This document shows positions 42,239 through 50,796 of a stretch of 50,796 bases of DNA, piece after piece (within the stretch, counting starts at the first letter, position 1; each line of letters starts with the position of its first letter). A program made the translations under genes and the position numbers. The notes beneath the pieces are model-generated. The model was given only the letters and a program-made list of their open reading frames with translations, made no database searches and was not told where the DNA came from. The stretch is from an uncultured bacterium (lineage in GTDB: Bacteria > Planctomycetota > UBA1135 > GCA-002748355), in assembly GCA_937858895.1 (NCBI GenBank), contig CALLZN010000188.1:1-50796 (forward strand), read 5' to 3'.

Positions 42239-43927
42239 CTACATCGTCTCACGCAGCACCTCTTCGACCGTCGTCAGGCCGTCGAAGATCGCGAGCAAAC
42301 CCGACTCGCGCAGCGAGCGCATGCCGTCCATGCGCGCTTGGCGCCGCAGCGCCGACGTCGGTGCGCCGTCGAGGACGAGGTTCTTGATGTCCTCGCTCAC
42401 TTGCATGATCTCGAAGATGGCGACCCGGCCGCGGAAGCCCGTGTGGTTGCAACGATCGCAGCCCTTGCCGTAGTAGAACTCCTTGTCGGCCAGAGCCGCG
42501 CGATCGACGCCGAGTTCGAGGATGATCTTCTCTTCGGGCACGTACTGCGCCTTGCACTCGCCGCAGATGCGCCGCACGAGCCGCTGCGCGACGACGACCT
42601 CGAGCGTCGCCGTCAAGAGATAGGGCTCGACCCCGATGTCGAGCATGCGCGTGATCGCCGACGGCGCGTCGTTGGTGTGCAGGGTCGAGAACACGACGTG
42701 GCCGGTCAGGCTCGCTTCGATCGCGACACGCGCGGTCTCTTGGTCGCGGATTTCGCCGACGAGGATCTTGTCGGGGTCTTGGCGCAAGATCGTGCGCAGC
42801 ACGCGCGCGTAGGTGACACCGATCTCTTCGTTGACAGGTATCTGAACGATGCCCTCGAGGTCGTACTCGACCGGGTCTTCGGTCGTGATGATCTTGACCT
42901 CTTCGCTGTTGGCGGCGTTCAGTAGCGCGTAGAGCGTCGTCGTCTTGCCCGACCCCGTCGGCCCGGTCACGAGCGCGATGCCGTGTGGAAGCACGAGCAA
43001 GCGATCGAAGACGGCTCGCTCCTCTGGCCGCAAACCGATGTTGTCGAGGTGCAAGGCGACGACGCTGCGATCGAGGACACGCATGACGCAGGACTCGCCG
43101 TACATGGTCGGGAGCGTCGAGATGCGCAAATCGATGGGTCGACCTCCGACCGCGAGTTCGATGCGTCCGTCTTGCGGGATGCGCGTCTCCGCGATGTCGA
43201 GGTCGGCCATGACCTTGACGCGCGAGATCAAGGCGACGGCCAAGTGCGGCGGCGGAGCCTTGAGCTCGAAGAGCACACCATCGACTCGATAGCGGATCTT
43301 GAAGTCGTCCTCGAAGGGCTCGAGGTGGATGTCGGAGGCCTGGTCACGCACGGCCTGGTAGAGGATGAAGTTGAGGAGCTTGACGACCGGCGCGGCGCTC
43401 GCCATCGCGGCCTTGTCCTCGAGGTCGATCGACTTGCTGCCCGTCGACGTGAACTCGGAGACGGCGGCGTCGAGGGCGTCCATGCCAGGACTCGCGTCTT
43501 TTTCGTAGTGCTCCTCGATCGCGGACGCGAGCGCGGTCGCGTCGGCGACCGCGAGTTCGAACTCGAGCCCCATCGTCACGCTGAGGTCGTCGACCATGTT
43601 CGCGTTGAGCGGATCGGCCAGCGCCGCCACGAGCCGATTGCCTTCGATGCGCAGCGGTAGGACCGCGTAGACCCTGGCACTCGTCGCATCGATCTTCTTC
43701 AAGGCCTCGCGCGATGGCACGAGCTCGCTGCTCGGCACGAAGCCGAGTCCCGCTTGCCTGGCGAGGCCTTGGGCCAGCTGCTCGCCGTCGATGTGACCGA
43801 GGTCGACGAGCGCCTCGCCAATGCGCTTCCCCGACTCCTGCTGCGTCGCGAGCGCCTCCTGGATCATGCCCTCGTGGCAGAACCCGAGCTCCTTGAGGCA
43901 CTGTCCGAGCAGGGCGCGTGCTGCCAC
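42239..43927 (-). CDS. pilB: Type IV pilus / type II secretion assembly ATPase (PilB/GspE), copy 1
   Basis: A 562-residue hexameric ATPase. The N-terminal MshEN/T2SSE-N domain (LGQCLKELGFCHEGMIQEAL) precedes the core. Walker A is GPTGSGKTTTLYALL near residue 320, the Asp box is EDPVEYDLEGI, and Walker B and the His box are LVGEIRDQETARVAIEA and GHVVFSTLHTNDAPSA. A tetracysteine zinc insert has CGEC (about 455) and CDRC (about 490). It powers pilin assembly or secretion at the inner membrane with PilC. The GTG at 43927 shares one base with the pilT stop (TAGTG). It is followed 23 bases on by the receptor kinase. Confidence 0.92.
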   Translation of the reverse strand: MAARALLGQCLKELGFCHEGMIQEALATQQESGKRIGEALVDLGHIDGEQLAQGLARQAGLGFVPSSELVPSREALKKIDATSARVYAVLPLRIEGNRLVAALADPLNANMVDDLSVTMGLEFELAVADATALASAIEEHYEKDASPGMDALDAAVSEFTSTGSKSIDLEDKAAMASAAPVVKLLNFILYQAVRDQASDIHLEPFEDDFKIRYRVDGVLFELKAPPPHLAVALISRVKVMADLDIAETRIPQDGRIELAVGGRPIDLRISTLPTMYGESCVMRVLDRSVVALHLDNIGLRPEERAVFDRLLVLPHGIALVTGPTGSGKTTTLYALLNAANSEEVKIITTEDPVEYDLEGIVQIPVNEEIGVTYARVLRTILRQDPDKILVGEIRDQETARVAIEASLTGHVVFSTLHTNDAPSAITRMLDIGVEPYLLTATLEVVVAQRLVRRICGECKAQYVPEEKIILELGVDRAALADKEFYYGKGCDRCNHTGFRGRVAIFEIMQVSEDIKNLVLDGAPTSALRRQARMDGMRSLRESGLLAIFDGLTTVEEVLRETM

Positions 43928-44997
43928 TAGACCTTGCCCCCGAGCAAGCGCTCTTCCATCTCGCGCGGCTCTTGCGCGGCGTCGATCGCGACCTTGGGCG
44001 TGATCACTTGACGATCGACGAGGTCGCGCAGGTAGTCGTCGAGCAGGACCATGCCTTGGCGCTTACTCGTCTGGATGGCGGACGTGATCTTGAAGGTCTC
44101 GCCCTTGCGGATGTGGTTCTCGATCGCCGAGTTGACGAGCATGACCTCGAAGGCTGCGACGCGGCCCCGGCCATCGGCGCGCGGCAGCAGGACCTGGCTG
44201 ATGACCGCGACGAGCGAGACCGCGAGCTGCGCCCGGATCTGCTCCTGCTGGTTCGTCGGATACTGGTCGATGATGCGGTCGACGGTTCGCGCTGCGCCGG
44301 TCGTGTGCAAGGTGCCGAAGACGAGGTGTCCGGTCTCGGCCGCCGTGATCGCGGCGCTCGTCGTCTCGAGGTCGCGCATTTCGCCGAGCAGGATCACGTC
44401 GGGATCCTGGCGTAGCACCCGGCGCATCGCTTCGGCAAAGGACGTCACGTCCCCACCGACCTCGCGCTGCGTGATTTGCGACTTCTTGTGCGGATGGTAG
44501 AACTCGATCGGATCTTCGATCGTGACGATGTGCACGTCGCGCGTCTCGTTGATGTGGTCGATCATCGTCGCGAGCGTCGTCGTCTTGCCCGAGCCGGTCG
44601 GTCCGGTGACGAGGACGAGGCCGCGCGGACGCACCAGCAAATCGAGGACGCCGTCGGGCAAACCGATGTCGTCGAGCGACATGAGTCGGTTGGGGATCAA
44701 GCGCATCACGAGGCCGAAGGCACCGCGTTGCTTGAGCGCCGAAACGCGGAAGCGCGCCAAGTCCTTGTGCGCGAAGCCGAAGTCGGTCGTGCCCTCACGC
44801 TCGATCTCGTCCACGTGCCCTTGCGGGGTGAACTGGCGCACGAGCCGCTCCGTGTCGCTCGCGGTGAGCGGGGCACCGTCGCCGACCTCGACCATGCGAC
44901 CGTGCACGCGAAAGGTCGGCTTGCGCCCCACCGACAAGTGCAAGTCGGAGGCGCCACGTTCGACCGCCAAATCCATGAGTTCGAAGATGTCGTACAT
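43927..44997 (-). CDS. pilT: Type IV pilus retraction ATPase PilT
   Basis: A 356-residue ATPase without the N-terminal MshEN domain or zinc insert. ASDLHLSVGRKPTFRVHG is the PilT N-domain. Walker A is GPTGSGKTTTLATMI near residue 130, and EDPIEFYH follows. The PilT-specific GEMRDLETTSAAITAAETGH and GTLHTTGAARTVDRIID complete it. It drives pilus retraction. The start is ATG 44997, or TTG 45003 overlapping the preceding stop. It sits between two PilB-type genes, which is unusual. Confidence 0.93.
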   Translation of the reverse strand: MYDIFELMDLAVERGASDLHLSVGRKPTFRVHGRMVEVGDGAPLTASDTERLVRQFTPQGHVDEIEREGTTDFGFAHKDLARFRVSALKQRGAFGLVMRLIPNRLMSLDDIGLPDGVLDLLVRPRGLVLVTGPTGSGKTTTLATMIDHINETRDVHIVTIEDPIEFYHPHKKSQITQREVGGDVTSFAEAMRRVLRQDPDVILLGEMRDLETTSAAITAAETGHLVFGTLHTTGAARTVDRIIDQYPTNQQEQIRAQLAVSLVAVISQVLLPRADGRGRVAAFEVMLVNSAIENHIRKGETFKITSAIQTSKRQGMVLLDDYLRDLVDRQVITPKVAIDAAQEPREMEERLLGGKV

Positions 44998-44999
44998 AG

Positions 45000-46652
45000 T
45001 CAATCTGCTGCTGCGACGACGCGCAGGATCTCTTCGATCGAAGTCGTGCCATCGAGGACTTTGCGGGCGCCGTCGCTGCGCAGCGACCGCATCGCGCCCG
45101 ACGATTCGGCGTAGTTGCGGATGCGCATCGTCGGCTCACGCCGAAAGGTCATCTCGCGCATCTCGTCGTCGAGCTGCATGAGCTCGAAGATGCCCTTGCG
45201 CCCGAGATAGCCCGAGTGCCCGCAAGCCTCACAGCCACCCGGTCCGTAGATCGTCGCCCCGCTCGCGTCGGCCGGCAGCAGGCCGATCTGGCGCAGCTCG
45301 CTGTCCTCGGGCCGGTGAGGCTGCTTGCAGCGCACACAGAGCACGCGGATCAAACGCTGCGCGAGCACGGCCTGGATGCTCGCCGCGACGAGGAAGGGCT
45401 TGACCCCCATGTCGACGAGGCGCGCGAGCGCCGACGGAGCATCATTGGTGTGCAAGGTCGAAAACACGAGGTGCCCCGTCAAAGCCGCCTGGATCGCGAT
45501 CTCGGCCGTCTCGCTGTCGCGGATTTCACCGACCAGGATGACGTTGGGCGCCTGACGCAGCATGGCGCGCAGGATCTTCGCGAAGGAGAGCCCGATCTGG
45601 TGGCGCACCTGACACTGGTTGATGCCCGCGAGGTTGTATTCGACCGGATCCTCGGCCGTGATGATCTTGACGTCGGGGCGATTGAGCTCGCGCAGGGCCG
45701 CGTAGAGCGTCGTCGTCTTGCCCGAGCCGGTCGGCCCGGTCACGAGGAAGATGCCGTTGGGCCGCTGGATGAGGCGCTGGAAGTGCGCATACTCGTCGCC
45801 GGCGAAGCCCAGCGCGGTCAGCGACTTGAGCCCAGCCTCCTTGTCGAGGAGGCGCATGACGATGGTCTCGCCGTGGTTGCCGGGCAGGACGGCAGTACGA
45901 ATGTCAATGTCCCGTCCCCCCGCCCGGAACTGGATGCGCCCGTCCTGCGGCTTGCGCTTCTCGGCGATGTCGAGGCTCGCCATGATCTTGAGCCGTGAGG
46001 TGAGCGGGCCTTGGAGGTTCTTCGGATGCGAGGCCGAGCTGCGCAGGACACCGTCGACGCGGTAGCGCACGCGCACGGCCGACTCGAAGGGCTCGACGTG
46101 GATGTCGCTCGCCCGCGCCATGAGGGCGTCCTCGATCATCTTGTGGACCAGCCGGATGATGGGCGCGTCGGCGTCCTCTTCACCGAGGGCCTTGGCGCTG
46201 ACGCCGCGCGCGCCGTCGACCTTCTTTTCACCGTAGGCGCGCTCGTGGGCCTTGGCGAAGTTGGTCGGCGGCGCGAGCGCGAGCTTGACGTCGCCACCGG
46301 CCACGAAGACGAGGTCGTCGAGGACGTAGCTGCGCCCGGGGTCGTCGAGGGCGACATAGAGCGTGCCGGCCTTCTCGACGACCGGCAGGACACGGTGTTC
46401 GAGGGCGATGGCCTTGGGCACGCGGCCCGTGATCTCTTCACTGATCGCGCGGTCACCCGGATCCACGAAGGGCATGCCGACGCTCTGCGCCCACGCCCGC
46501 CACAAGTCGGCCTCGGACGCGAGCCCGAGTTGGGAGGCCGCGGCACAGAGGTGGGTTCGTCGCGACTTGGCGTAGGACCGGACCTGCTCGAGACTGTCCT
46601 GGTCGAGGATGCCGGCAGCCATGAGCCGCGCTGCGAGTTGTTCGTCGGTCAC
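45000..46652 (-). CDS. Type IV pilus / type II secretion assembly ATPase (PilB/GspE), copy 2
   Basis: A 550-residue PilB/GspE homologue with an MshEN N-domain (LAARLMAAGILDQDSLEQVR). Walker A is GPTGSGKTTTLYAALREL near residue 310, and EDPVEYNLAGI follows. The Walker B region is LVGEIRDSETAEIAIQA, and GHLVFSTLHTNDAPSALARL is also present. The zinc insert has CVRC (about 437) and CEAC (about 472). It is clearly paralogous to copy 1 but not identical, so the two may serve pilus and secretion, or two pilins. The start is GTG 46652. It is 38 bases after the DUF1573 gene and overlaps pilT. Confidence 0.9.
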   Translation of the reverse strand: MTDEQLAARLMAAGILDQDSLEQVRSYAKSRRTHLCAAASQLGLASEADLWRAWAQSVGMPFVDPGDRAISEEITGRVPKAIALEHRVLPVVEKAGTLYVALDDPGRSYVLDDLVFVAGGDVKLALAPPTNFAKAHERAYGEKKVDGARGVSAKALGEEDADAPIIRLVHKMIEDALMARASDIHVEPFESAVRVRYRVDGVLRSSASHPKNLQGPLTSRLKIMASLDIAEKRKPQDGRIQFRAGGRDIDIRTAVLPGNHGETIVMRLLDKEAGLKSLTALGFAGDEYAHFQRLIQRPNGIFLVTGPTGSGKTTTLYAALRELNRPDVKIITAEDPVEYNLAGINQCQVRHQIGLSFAKILRAMLRQAPNVILVGEIRDSETAEIAIQAALTGHLVFSTLHTNDAPSALARLVDMGVKPFLVAASIQAVLAQRLIRVLCVRCKQPHRPEDSELRQIGLLPADASGATIYGPGGCEACGHSGYLGRKGIFELMQLDDEMREMTFRREPTMRIRNYAESSGAMRSLRSDGARKVLDGTTSIEEILRVVAAAD

Positions 46653-46690
46653 TCCGCAGTTCTACCAGAGAGGGCGGCCGAAGGGCAGCA

Positions 46691-47992
46691 TCAGCGTGCG
46701 TGGCCGATGAAGCGCACCTTGCGCGGCTCGAGGTCCTCGCCCGCGAAGTGGACGAGCATGCCGATCTGGAAGCGTCCGCGCGCGAGCCCGCGCGGGATGC
46801 GCACGTGCAGCGTCGCCGACTTGCCGCCTTCGGCGTTGTCGATGTCGGCCTCGAAGGAAGCGCCTTCGGGCACGAGGCCCTGGGCGATGTCGAACCACTC
46901 GACCTTGGTGATCGCGACCGACTGCGACGGGTCGACGACGTCGAAGCGCACGTCTTTCTTTGCGCCGCTCGCCACCGGCACGACGCCGAGGACGACCATC
47001 TCCGACGGCGTCACCCGCAGCGGCGGCAAGACGCTCGCGTAAACGCGGACTTCGAACTTGCCGCGATCGGTCTCGAAGGCGACCGTGCCCCCACAGCGGT
47101 TCTCGGGCAGGCCCGGGCCGAGCTTGCCGCGTACGAACCACTCGGAGGCATCGGGCTTGGCCTTCTCGAAGGCGACCGTGACACCGACTGGTAGCGGCTT
47201 CTCGTAGCTCTCGATTTGGAAGGGCTTGCCGTCGCGACTCACGACGCGGAAGACGAAGTCGCGCACCGAGTCCTTGGCCAGCTCGCCGAAGTCGATGCTG
47301 TCGCGCTGCTCGTCGCCGACCAAGACGTGGAGGTCGCGCACCGCATCGACATGCAGCTGGGCATCGAGCAAGGGCTGGTTCGGGTCGCTGGTCTCGAAGC
47401 GCAAGGCGACGGTCAAACGCGACTGCTGGTCCGGCACGACGATGGTCGCGATGACCTTGCCTTTCTCCCCAGGTGCTAGGACGACGGGATCCTTGAGCCC
47501 CTGTGTCAGGTCGATGCTCCGGTCGCCGAGGACGAGGGTCGCTGACTGGCACTTGCACGACTTCGAAAAGCCAGTGAGCTTTTGCTCCGCGCCGGTCGGG
47601 TTGAAGAGCTCGAGTTCGGCCTCGAGCTTGGAGCCGACGCGCTGCTTGCCGAAGTCGTAGTCAATCGGCTGGAGCCAGCGCTGGGCCTTGCGTTGCTCTT
47701 CGTAGTCGCTCCGCTTCTTGCGCGCCCACTCGCCGACGGCGTCATCGCGATCTTCGAGCACTTCGCCGACGATGGTCCGGATGCGGGATTCTTCGGGCGG
47801 GATGATGCGATTGCGCGGGTCCTCGCTGCCGCCCGCGCCACCCTGGGGGCTCGGCGCTGCCGGCGCTTGCTGCGTCTGGCCAGCGCCTTGCTGCACGGGC
47901 GTGAGGGTCGCGTCGTCGCACGCAGTCGAGCATGCGACCAAGAGCGCGATGCCTACGATGTTCGCGCTCAGGCGGCGCAGATCCTTCGGCAT
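46691..47992 (-). CDS. DUF1573-type lipoprotein
   Basis: A 433-residue exported protein. The lipoprotein signal MPKDLRRLSANIVGIALLVAC has Cys21 in the lipobox LVAC. An Ala/Gln/Pro-rich linker (GAGQTQQAPAAPSPQGG) follows. Then comes a DUF1573 domain (YDFGKQRVGSKLEAELELF with the typical SCKCQSA motif), and further beta-sandwich repeats lie in the C-terminal half (DIDNAEGGKSATLHVRIPRG). Such proteins are Ig-like envelope modules. The ATG at 47992 gives the signal peptide; the Lys/Arg-rich in-frame extension upstream is rejected. It may be the first gene of the pilus cluster. Confidence 0.8.
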   Translation of the reverse strand: MPKDLRRLSANIVGIALLVACSTACDDATLTPVQQGAGQTQQAPAAPSPQGGAGGSEDPRNRIIPPEESRIRTIVGEVLEDRDDAVGEWARKKRSDYEEQRKAQRWLQPIDYDFGKQRVGSKLEAELELFNPTGAEQKLTGFSKSCKCQSATLVLGDRSIDLTQGLKDPVVLAPGEKGKVIATIVVPDQQSRLTVALRFETSDPNQPLLDAQLHVDAVRDLHVLVGDEQRDSIDFGELAKDSVRDFVFRVVSRDGKPFQIESYEKPLPVGVTVAFEKAKPDASEWFVRGKLGPGLPENRCGGTVAFETDRGKFEVRVYASVLPPLRVTPSEMVVLGVVPVASGAKKDVRFDVVDPSQSVAITKVEWFDIAQGLVPEGASFEADIDNAEGGKSATLHVRIPRGLARGRFQIGMLVHFAGEDLEPRKVRFIGHAR

Positions 47993-48189
47993 ATCTTCTT
48001 CACCTTTGCTGCTGGCCTTCTTGCTGGCTTTCCTTCTGGCGCGTCTGTCGCGATCCATAGCGCAACCCCAACCCTGAGGAACGCTGGACTCAAGTCGTTC
48101 TTGCGGGCCCCAGCGCTCCCCCTGAACATGCATCAATCTACCACCTCGCCGGCGCAGTCCGGCATGACGAGAGGCGAGAGGAGCATGGC

Positions 48190-48852
48190 ATGGGGTCGAT
48201 GACGCATCGTTCGAAGACTTGGATCCTGGCCCTGCCCTTCGTCCCACTCGTGCTGATGCAGCAAAGCTGCTGCACCCTCTTCGGTCTCTTCGGCTGCGGC
48301 ACCGGCATTCCGATCACGAAGATCTCATGGGACAGTCCCGAGGAGACGGTGCGCACGATGCTGACGGCGCTGCGCGCCAGCGACACAAAGGTCCTCTATG
48401 AGGCCCTGTCCGAGGATTTCAAGCGCGCCAACGGCCTCGATGGCATGAGCTTCTCGGTCGGTTGGGAGCGCATGCGCAGCCAGATCCCAGGCCTGCACCT
48501 CGCTGGCGACGCCGAGATCATCGAGCGCGGGAAGGCCCTCGACGCCGCGGGCCGAGCGCTGCCGGGTCGCGAGGTCTTTCGCCTCAGGGCGCACGGCTAC
48601 ACGTTCTTGGTCGAAGTCGCGAGGTACGCTTACTGGGACCTCGGCGCCCGCGATCCCGAGTCGGGAGAAGCGCGCGTCCTAGGCGCCTACCTCGACGAGC
48701 TCGGGGATCGCGTCGTGATTTCCGATACGAAGGGAGTCGTCGACACGCGCATCAAGTCGCCCGACTTGATCGGTCTCACGCTCGACGACCTCCACTACGT
48801 CAAGATCGGCTGGGCCTGGAAGGTAGGTCGCTTCACCCGCGCCGACGAATAG
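48190..48852 (+). CDS. Small exported or lipid-anchored protein of unknown function
   Basis: A 220-residue protein with an N-terminal hydrophobic signal (TWILALPFVPLVLMQQSCC); Cys27/28 resembles a poor lipobox, and a Cys-rich stretch CCTLFGLFGCGTG follows. The core begins SWDSPEETVRTMLTALRASD and has several aromatic strand segments (YAYWDLGARDPE, YVKIGWAWKVGRFT), suggesting an NTF2-like or cystatin-like fold. No family was recognised. The ATG at 48190 is preceded by AGGAG. It lies 33 bases before the PPDK gene and diverges from DUF1573. Confidence 0.6.
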   Translation: MGSMTHRSKTWILALPFVPLVLMQQSCCTLFGLFGCGTGIPITKISWDSPEETVRTMLTALRASDTKVLYEALSEDFKRANGLDGMSFSVGWERMRSQIPGLHLAGDAEIIERGKALDAAGRALPGREVFRLRAHGYTFLVEVARYAYWDLGARDPESGEARVLGAYLDELGDRVVISDTKGVVDTRIKSPDLIGLTLDDLHYVKIGWAWKVGRFTRADE

Positions 48853-48885
48853 CCTCGTCACACAACTCGCTAGCCCGGACTATGC

Positions 48886-50796
48886 ATGAGCACGCAGCGA
48901 CACGAAGCTCTCGTCTATTCGTTCTCGAAGACTCACACGACGGAGTTCCCGGCAGGCGAGGCCTTGGGGCCGACCGCGATCCTGGGCGGTAAGGGCGCGA
49001 ACCTCGCCGAGATGACGCGGCTCGGCATCCCGGTGCCGCCGGGCTTCACGATCCCGACGACGGTCTGCGCCGACTACACGGCGCGCGTGCAAACGCACGG
49101 CGCTGACCGCGCGGCGTCGATCCTCGATGAGCTCTGGCCCGAGATCGAAGCAGCACTCGCGCGCGTCGAAGCGGAGACGGGCTGCAAGTTTGGCGACGCG
49201 GCGCGCCCACTCCTCGTCTCGGTGCGCTCGGGCGCGGCGCGCTCCATGCCCGGCATGATGGACACGATCTTGAACCTCGGCCTCGATGAGGCGGCGGTCG
49301 CGGGTCTCGCCAAGGAGAGCGGCGACGCGCGCTTTGCGCAGGACGCGTTTCGGCGCTTCATCCAGATGTATGGGAACGTCGTGCTCGGCGTCGAGCATGG
49401 TCGCTTCGAGCGCGTGCTCGAAGCCAAGATGCACGAGCGCGGCGTCGCGCGTGACGCGGACCTCGAAGCGAAGGACCTCATCGACGTCCGCAACCAATAT
49501 CTCGCCATCGTCCTCGAGGCGACGGGGCGGCCCTTCCCGCAGGACGCGCGCGCGCAGCTGCGTGGTGCCATCCTCGCGGTGCTCGCTTCGTGGAACAACG
49601 AGCGCGCGCGCATGTACCGGCGCCTGCATCGCATCGACGGCTTGTTCGGAACGGCAGTCACCGTGCAGGCCATGGTCTTCGGCAACCTCGGCGAGACGTC
49701 CGGGACCGGCGTCGCCTTCACGCGCGACCCTTCGACGGGTGAGAAGGCGCCTTACGGCGAGTTCTTGGTCAACGCGCAAGGCGAAGACGTCGTCGCCGGC
49801 GTGCGCACGCCGCGGCCGCTCGCCGAGCTCGACGCGGTCCTGCCCGACGTCGCGCGTGACCTGCGCAGCGTCATGGACCGGCTCGAGCACCACTACCGCG
49901 ACGTCCAGGACATCGAGTTCACTTTCCAGCGCGGCGCCCTCTACCTGCTGCAGACGCGCGCGGGGAAGCGCACGGCGAGCGCGGCGCTGCGCATCGCGGT
50001 CGCCCTCGTCGACGAGGGCATCGTGAGCGAGCGTGAAGCCATTCGCCTCGTCGACCCGCAACAGCTCGAGCAGCTCATGCACCCGCAGTTCGACCCGGAG
50101 GTCGACAAGGACCAGATCGGGGAAGGCCTCGCCGCTTCGCCCGGCTCGGCGGCGGGGCGCATCGCGCTGACGCCAAAGCGCGCCAAGGAGCTCGCTGAAA
50201 AGGGCGAGGCCGTCGTCCTCGTGCGCATGGAGACTTCGCCCGAAGACCTCGAGGGCATGACGCTGAGCCGTGGGTTCTTGACGGCGCACGGCGGCAAGAC
50301 CTCGCACGCGGCCGTCGTCGCGCGCCAGATGGGAAAGGTCTGCGTGTCGGCGTGCGCGACGCTGCGCATCGACGAGGCAAAGGGCACCCTGCGCATCGGC
50401 GCGCGCGAGCTGCGCGAAGGCGACATGCTCTCGATCGACGGCAGCGCCGGGCGCATCTACGCGGGCCTCGTGCCGACGGTCGAGGCGAGCTTGCCGCCTG
50501 ACTTCGCGCGCTTCATGGCCTGGGTCGACGCGGCGCGCGTGCTGCGCGTGCGCGTCAACGCCGACACGCCCGAAGACTGCCGCAAGGCGCGCGAGTTCGG
50601 AGCCGAGGGCATCGGCCTCTGCCGCACGGAGCACATGTTCTTCGGCGCTTCGCGCATCATGGCGATGCGACGCATGATCGTCGCTTCGACGCTCGAAGAG
50701 CGGCAGGCGGCGCTCGCGGTGCTCGAGCCGCTGCAGCGTGGCGACTTCGGGAGCATCTTCCCCGGCATGGACGGCCTGCCCTGCAACATCCGCCTG
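48886..50796 (+). CDS. ppdK: Pyruvate, phosphate dikinase (5' part, runs off the window)
   Basis: The first 637 residues of a protein normally about 870-900 long. The ATP-grasp region has LGGKGANLAEMTRLGIPVPP and VSVRSGAARSMPGMMDTILN, then FGNLGETSGTGVAFTRDPST. The mobile phosphohistidine domain has TAHGGKTSHAAVVARQMGK with the catalytic His at residue 474. The start of the PEP/pyruvate barrel is VNADTPEDCRKAREFGAEG, then EGIGLCRTEHMFF. It interconverts pyruvate, ATP and phosphate with PEP, AMP and pyrophosphate, in either gluconeogenic or glycolytic direction. I chose ATG 48886; no strong ribosome-binding site is visible. The C-terminal third lies beyond the window. Confidence 0.96.
   Translation, partial: MSTQRHEALVYSFSKTHTTEFPAGEALGPTAILGGKGANLAEMTRLGIPVPPGFTIPTTVCADYTARVQTHGADRAASILDELWPEIEAALARVEAETGCKFGDAARPLLVSVRSGAARSMPGMMDTILNLGLDEAAVAGLAKESGDARFAQDAFRRFIQMYGNVVLGVEHGRFERVLEAKMHERGVARDADLEAKDLIDVRNQYLAIVLEATGRPFPQDARAQLRGAILAVLASWNNERARMYRRLHRIDGLFGTAVTVQAMVFGNLGETSGTGVAFTRDPSTGEKAPYGEFLVNAQGEDVVAGVRTPRPLAELDAVLPDVARDLRSVMDRLEHHYRDVQDIEFTFQRGALYLLQTRAGKRTASAALRIAVALVDEGIVSEREAIRLVDPQQLEQLMHPQFDPEVDKDQIGEGLAASPGSAAGRIALTPKRAKELAEKGEAVVLVRMETSPEDLEGMTLSRGFLTAHGGKTSHAAVVARQMGKVCVSACATLRIDEAKGTLRIGARELREGDMLSIDGSAGRIYAGLVPTVEASLPPDFARFMAWVDAARVLRVRVNADTPEDCRKAREFGAEGIGLCRTEHMFFGASRIMAMRRMIVASTLEERQAALAVLEPLQRGDFGSIFPGMDGLPCNIRL

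Noticed and set aside
48880..50634. Long minus-strand open frame opposite pyruvate phosphate dikinase
   Set aside because: The plus-strand frame has all PPDK motifs; the opposite frame is Arg/Ala-rich shadow.
1..50796. CRISPR array, insertion sequence, prophage or integron
   Set aside because: No regularly spaced repeats, transposase, integrase or phage structural motifs were seen on either strand.

Overview
The window is very GC-rich and densely coded, with genes separated by a few bases or overlapping by ATGA, GTGA or TGATG junctions. The gene set points to a Gram-negative, didermic, aerobically respiring bacterium. It includes an alternative complex III, OmpA-type and other lipoproteins, type IV pilus motors, a Ser/Thr kinase with a sulfatase-modifying-factor domain, HEAT/VWA and DUF1573 proteins, SelB, and a sigma-70 of RpoD type. 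The combination looks most like a high-GC member of the Planctomycetota, or a comparable deep lineage such as Myxococcota. That placement is inference from gene content, not a database result.

Layout. 1-890 (minus): the 3' edge of an alternative complex III operon, with pentaheme ActA and the start of ActB. 1189-5026 (plus): a DUF389 membrane protein, then a long-chain acyl-CoA synthetase translationally coupled to a ThiD-like kinase, with tRNA-Gly(GCC) and its own promoter on the minus strand between them. 5036-7049 (minus): a DHH phosphoesterase and a TIM-barrel protein. 7155-10702 (plus): aconitase followed by a two-gene version of RdgC. 10762-11160: a low-GC orphan frame. 11179-29308 (minus): a long same-strand run. 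In transcription order it holds a small secreted protein, a membrane-tethered HTH protein, an OmpA lipoprotein, an FGE-like lipoprotein, rsmA, dnaG, rpoD, a coiled-coil zinc-ribbon protein, selB, an 817-residue acidic membrane protein, a HEAT-VWA protein, a DUF5658 protein and a divergent P1B-type ATPase. 29426-30669 (plus): a DnaJ/CbpA-like co-chaperone with its CbpM-like modulator. 30675-47992 (minus): a type IV pilus / type II secretion motor cluster that also carries signalling genes. In transcription order these are a DUF1573 lipoprotein, PilB-like ATPase 2, PilT, PilB-like ATPase 1, a giant receptor kinase with an FGE domain, a lipoprotein, a PP2C phosphatase, PilC, a sensor histidine kinase and two CNNM/CorC-type membrane proteins. 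48190-50796 (plus): a small membrane-associated protein and the 5' two thirds of pyruvate phosphate dikinase.

How the genes work together. ActAB, aconitase, PPDK and the acyl-CoA synthetase are core carbon and energy metabolism. rsmA-dnaG-rpoD-zinc ribbon-selB is a macromolecular-synthesis block. The pilus cluster carries paired opposing enzymes: extension versus retraction ATPases, and Ser/Thr kinase versus phosphatase. This suggests phospho-control of a surface machine by an envelope-sensing receptor. I see no CRISPR array, insertion sequence, integrase or phage gene. The only compositional anomaly is the orphan frame near 10.8-11.2 kb. Several non-coding inverted repeats stand out, the best being a 51-nt, 20-bp hairpin at 27833-27883.
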